From Bacillota bacterium (GTDB lineage: Bacteria; Bacillota; Clostridia; Lachnospirales; Lachnospiraceae), in NCBI GenBank assembly GCA_023424995.1, contig JAFADH010000313.1, positions 1 to 6,898 of the forward strand: a stretch of 6,898 nucleotides of DNA, read 5' to 3'. Shown here piece by piece: positions 5,981 through 6,898 of this stretch (its first letter is position 1; the number at the start of each line of letters is the position of its first letter). The notes under the pieces are model-generated. The model made no database searches. It was given only the letters and a program-made list of their open reading frames with translations, and was not told the DNA's origin. Position numbers and translations under genes: made by a program.

Positions 5981-6022
5981 CCTTCCTTCTTCTGCAGGTT
6001 GACAGGCATGGCAACACCCTCC
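5981..6022 (-). promoter_or_regulatory. Two alternative ribosome binding sites for the solute-binding protein gene
   Basis: GGAGGG (6017-6022) sits 7 nt before the ATG at 6007-6009. GGAAGG (5981-5986) sits 7 nt before the ATG at 5971-5973. The first is the better Shine-Dalgarno. The second places the start right before the basic and hydrophobic N-terminus. The intervening codons (GTC AAC CTG CAG AAG AAG) are GC-rich, unlike the AT-rich body of the gene, which favours the downstream start. Confidence 0.5.
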
Positions 6023-6112
6023 GGCAGACTTCCGTAAAGCAAGTTACAGGGCATTGAAGAATAATGTAACGCATAATATTTACGCTAAGGATAAAATTAA
6101 GCTTTAAAAATC

Positions 6113-6135
6113 AAGTAACTTTACATTAAGTAACT
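6113..6135 (-). repeat. Direct repeat AAGTAACT near the solute-binding protein promoter
   Basis: AAGTAACT occurs at 6113-6120 and 6128-6135, starts 15 bp apart, overlapping and just downstream of the proposed -10. It is a candidate binding site for a regulator. The region is AT-rich and the unit is short, so chance is possible. Confidence 0.35.
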
Positions 6136-6162
6136 ATGTGACTCTATAAGAGAATATGTCAA
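6133..6162 (-). promoter_or_regulatory. Possible promoter for the solute-binding protein gene
   Basis: On the minus strand a perfect TTGACA (6157-6162) is followed after 18 bp by CATAGT (6133-6138), a four-of-six -10. The leader would be about 150 nt to the chosen start. The rest of 6055-6317 holds the hydrolase terminator and no gene that I can support. Confidence 0.4.
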
Positions 6163-6195
6163 GCAGTTCAAAAAGAAATATTAAGTCTTATGTAA

Positions 6196-6229
6196 ATATT
6201 CGGAGGGCGCTATGGCACCCTCCGAATAT
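6196..6229 (-). terminator. Hairpin terminator downstream of the alpha/beta hydrolase gene
   Basis: ATATTCGGAGGG (6196-6207) and CCCTCCGAATAT (6218-6229) form a perfect 12-bp stem; GC/GC pairing inside extends it past one mismatch around a TATG loop. It lies 88 bp past the hydrolase stop on the minus strand. The sequence after the stem is AT-rich (TTTACATAAG) but has only a short U run. Confidence 0.6.
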
Positions 6230-6317
6230 ATGGCGTATAATACTGCTCCCACTTAACTCTTCTATAATTCCACGCTCAAAACCAAATTACTTTCTTTTGC
6301 AATGATTCGGGTCAAAT

Positions 6318-6898
6318 TCACTGATATTTATTTAAAAACTCTTCTACTCTTCTTTCATATTCCTCTTTATTCGTGCAATAGCTGGCCGCATGCTTTGCCT
6401 TCGCTACCAGGTATAATCCTTTGTTCTTTGGTTTTTCGGCATACATCTGCTTGGTCATGTCAGCGGGAACATAATTGTCCCTCTTTCCATGAATGAAAAG
6501 TACGGGTGTCTGAAGTCCCTTCACGACCTTAATCGGTGATACCTGATTATACCGGAAGCCTGCCCGCAGGTAAGTAAGCTGACTCTCTACCGGCAGCAGA
6601 AATCCCGGAAAATGATAATACATTTTTAATTGATGCCGTAATAACAGGGTCAGATCCGAATAAGGGCAGTCTGCGACGGCACATTTTATTCTCGGATCGA
6701 TACCCAGATGCAGCAGAACCGTAGAAGCACCCATGGATTCCCCATGAGTTATAATACTGCAGTCAGAACCGTATCTATCGTAACACCAGTCCACTACCTT
6801 CTTCAGATCATATTTCTCATAATACCCCATGCTGATGAGCGCCTTCCCGCTCTGTCCATGGCTTCTGTGGTCATACATCAGTACGGAATACCCAAGCC
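6318..6898 (-). CDS. Alpha/beta hydrolase, partial (N-terminus beyond right edge)
   Basis: The frame is open to the window edge. The residues before the first in-window ATG (LGYSVL, then MYDHRSHGQSGK) continue the typical strand that precedes the family's YDHRGHG motif, so the true start lies outside. Numbering from the ATG at 6878, the nucleophile elbow is GESMGAS (46-52, Ser48), the acid is probably Asp134 in FIHGKRDNYVP, and the general base is His163 in KAKHAASY. ADCPYSDL (69-76) and the C-terminal EEFLNKYQ are also typical of YqkD-like hydrolases of Firmicutes. All three triad residues are present, so it is probably active. The substrate, perhaps an ester or acyl compound, cannot be told from sequence. 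No signal peptide can be judged because the N-terminus is missing. A hairpin terminator follows, so it appears to be the last gene of its transcript. Confidence 0.9.
   Translation of the reverse strand, partial: LGYSVLMYDHRSHGQSGKALISMGYYEKYDLKKVVDWCYDRYGSDCSIITHGESMGASTVLLHLGIDPRIKCAVADCPYSDLTLLLRHQLKMYYHFPGFLLPVESQLTYLRAGFRYNQVSPIKVVKGLQTPVLFIHGKRDNYVPADMTKQMYAEKPKNKGLYLVAKAKHAASYCTNKEEYERRVEEFLNKYQ

Noticed and set aside
6302..6496. Plus-strand 64-codon ORF opposite the hydrolase C-terminus
   Set aside because: Antisense to a conserved coding region with no supporting signals.

Overview
The window looks like ordinary chromosome from a Gram-positive anaerobe of the Clostridia, most likely Lachnospiraceae-like. 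This is inferred from strong AGGAGG-type ribosome binding sites, moderate GC in the housekeeping genes, AT-rich intergenic regions, a bifunctional-type ArgJ and a DUF3502-type solute-binding protein. No species is claimed.

Layout, left to right. Positions 1-360 (minus strand, running off the left edge) hold a reading frame dominated by a lysine-rich tetrapeptide repeat (G/S-K-K-Y/C). Next is a minus-strand block read right to left: maf (2190-2801), a small YpeA-like GNAT acetyltransferase (1668-2102) and argJ (399-1619). argG (3089-4300) is divergent from maf on the plus strand. It ends at a perfect 18-bp hairpin that also faces a convergent minus-strand gene (4447-5973) for a membrane-anchored, AT-rich solute-binding protein with no visible transporter partners. 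A terminator at 6196-6229 separates that gene from a minus-strand alpha/beta hydrolase cut off by the right edge (6318-6898).

How the genes work together. ArgJ (ornithine acetyltransferase / glutamate N-acetyltransferase) and ArgG (argininosuccinate synthase) are two steps of arginine biosynthesis, separated here by maf and the GNAT gene. They appear tied together by regulation. The promoter upstream of GNAT-argJ and the promoter upstream of argG share one layout: TTGCAT, a 17-bp spacer ending in TG, then TATAAT or TATATT. Each carries two sequences resembling ArgR/AhrC operator boxes, 20 bp apart, lying over the -35 and -10. This would place the GNAT gene, first in the argJ transcript, in the arginine regulon. 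It is the most informative signal in the window.

Other points are a five-fold 36-bp super-repeat inside the basic repeat ORF, whose start looks unconventional or broken; a hairpin next to the argJ ribosome binding site; and a solute-binding protein with a transmembrane anchor instead of a lipobox. I saw no tRNA, rRNA, CRISPR array, transposase or integrase.
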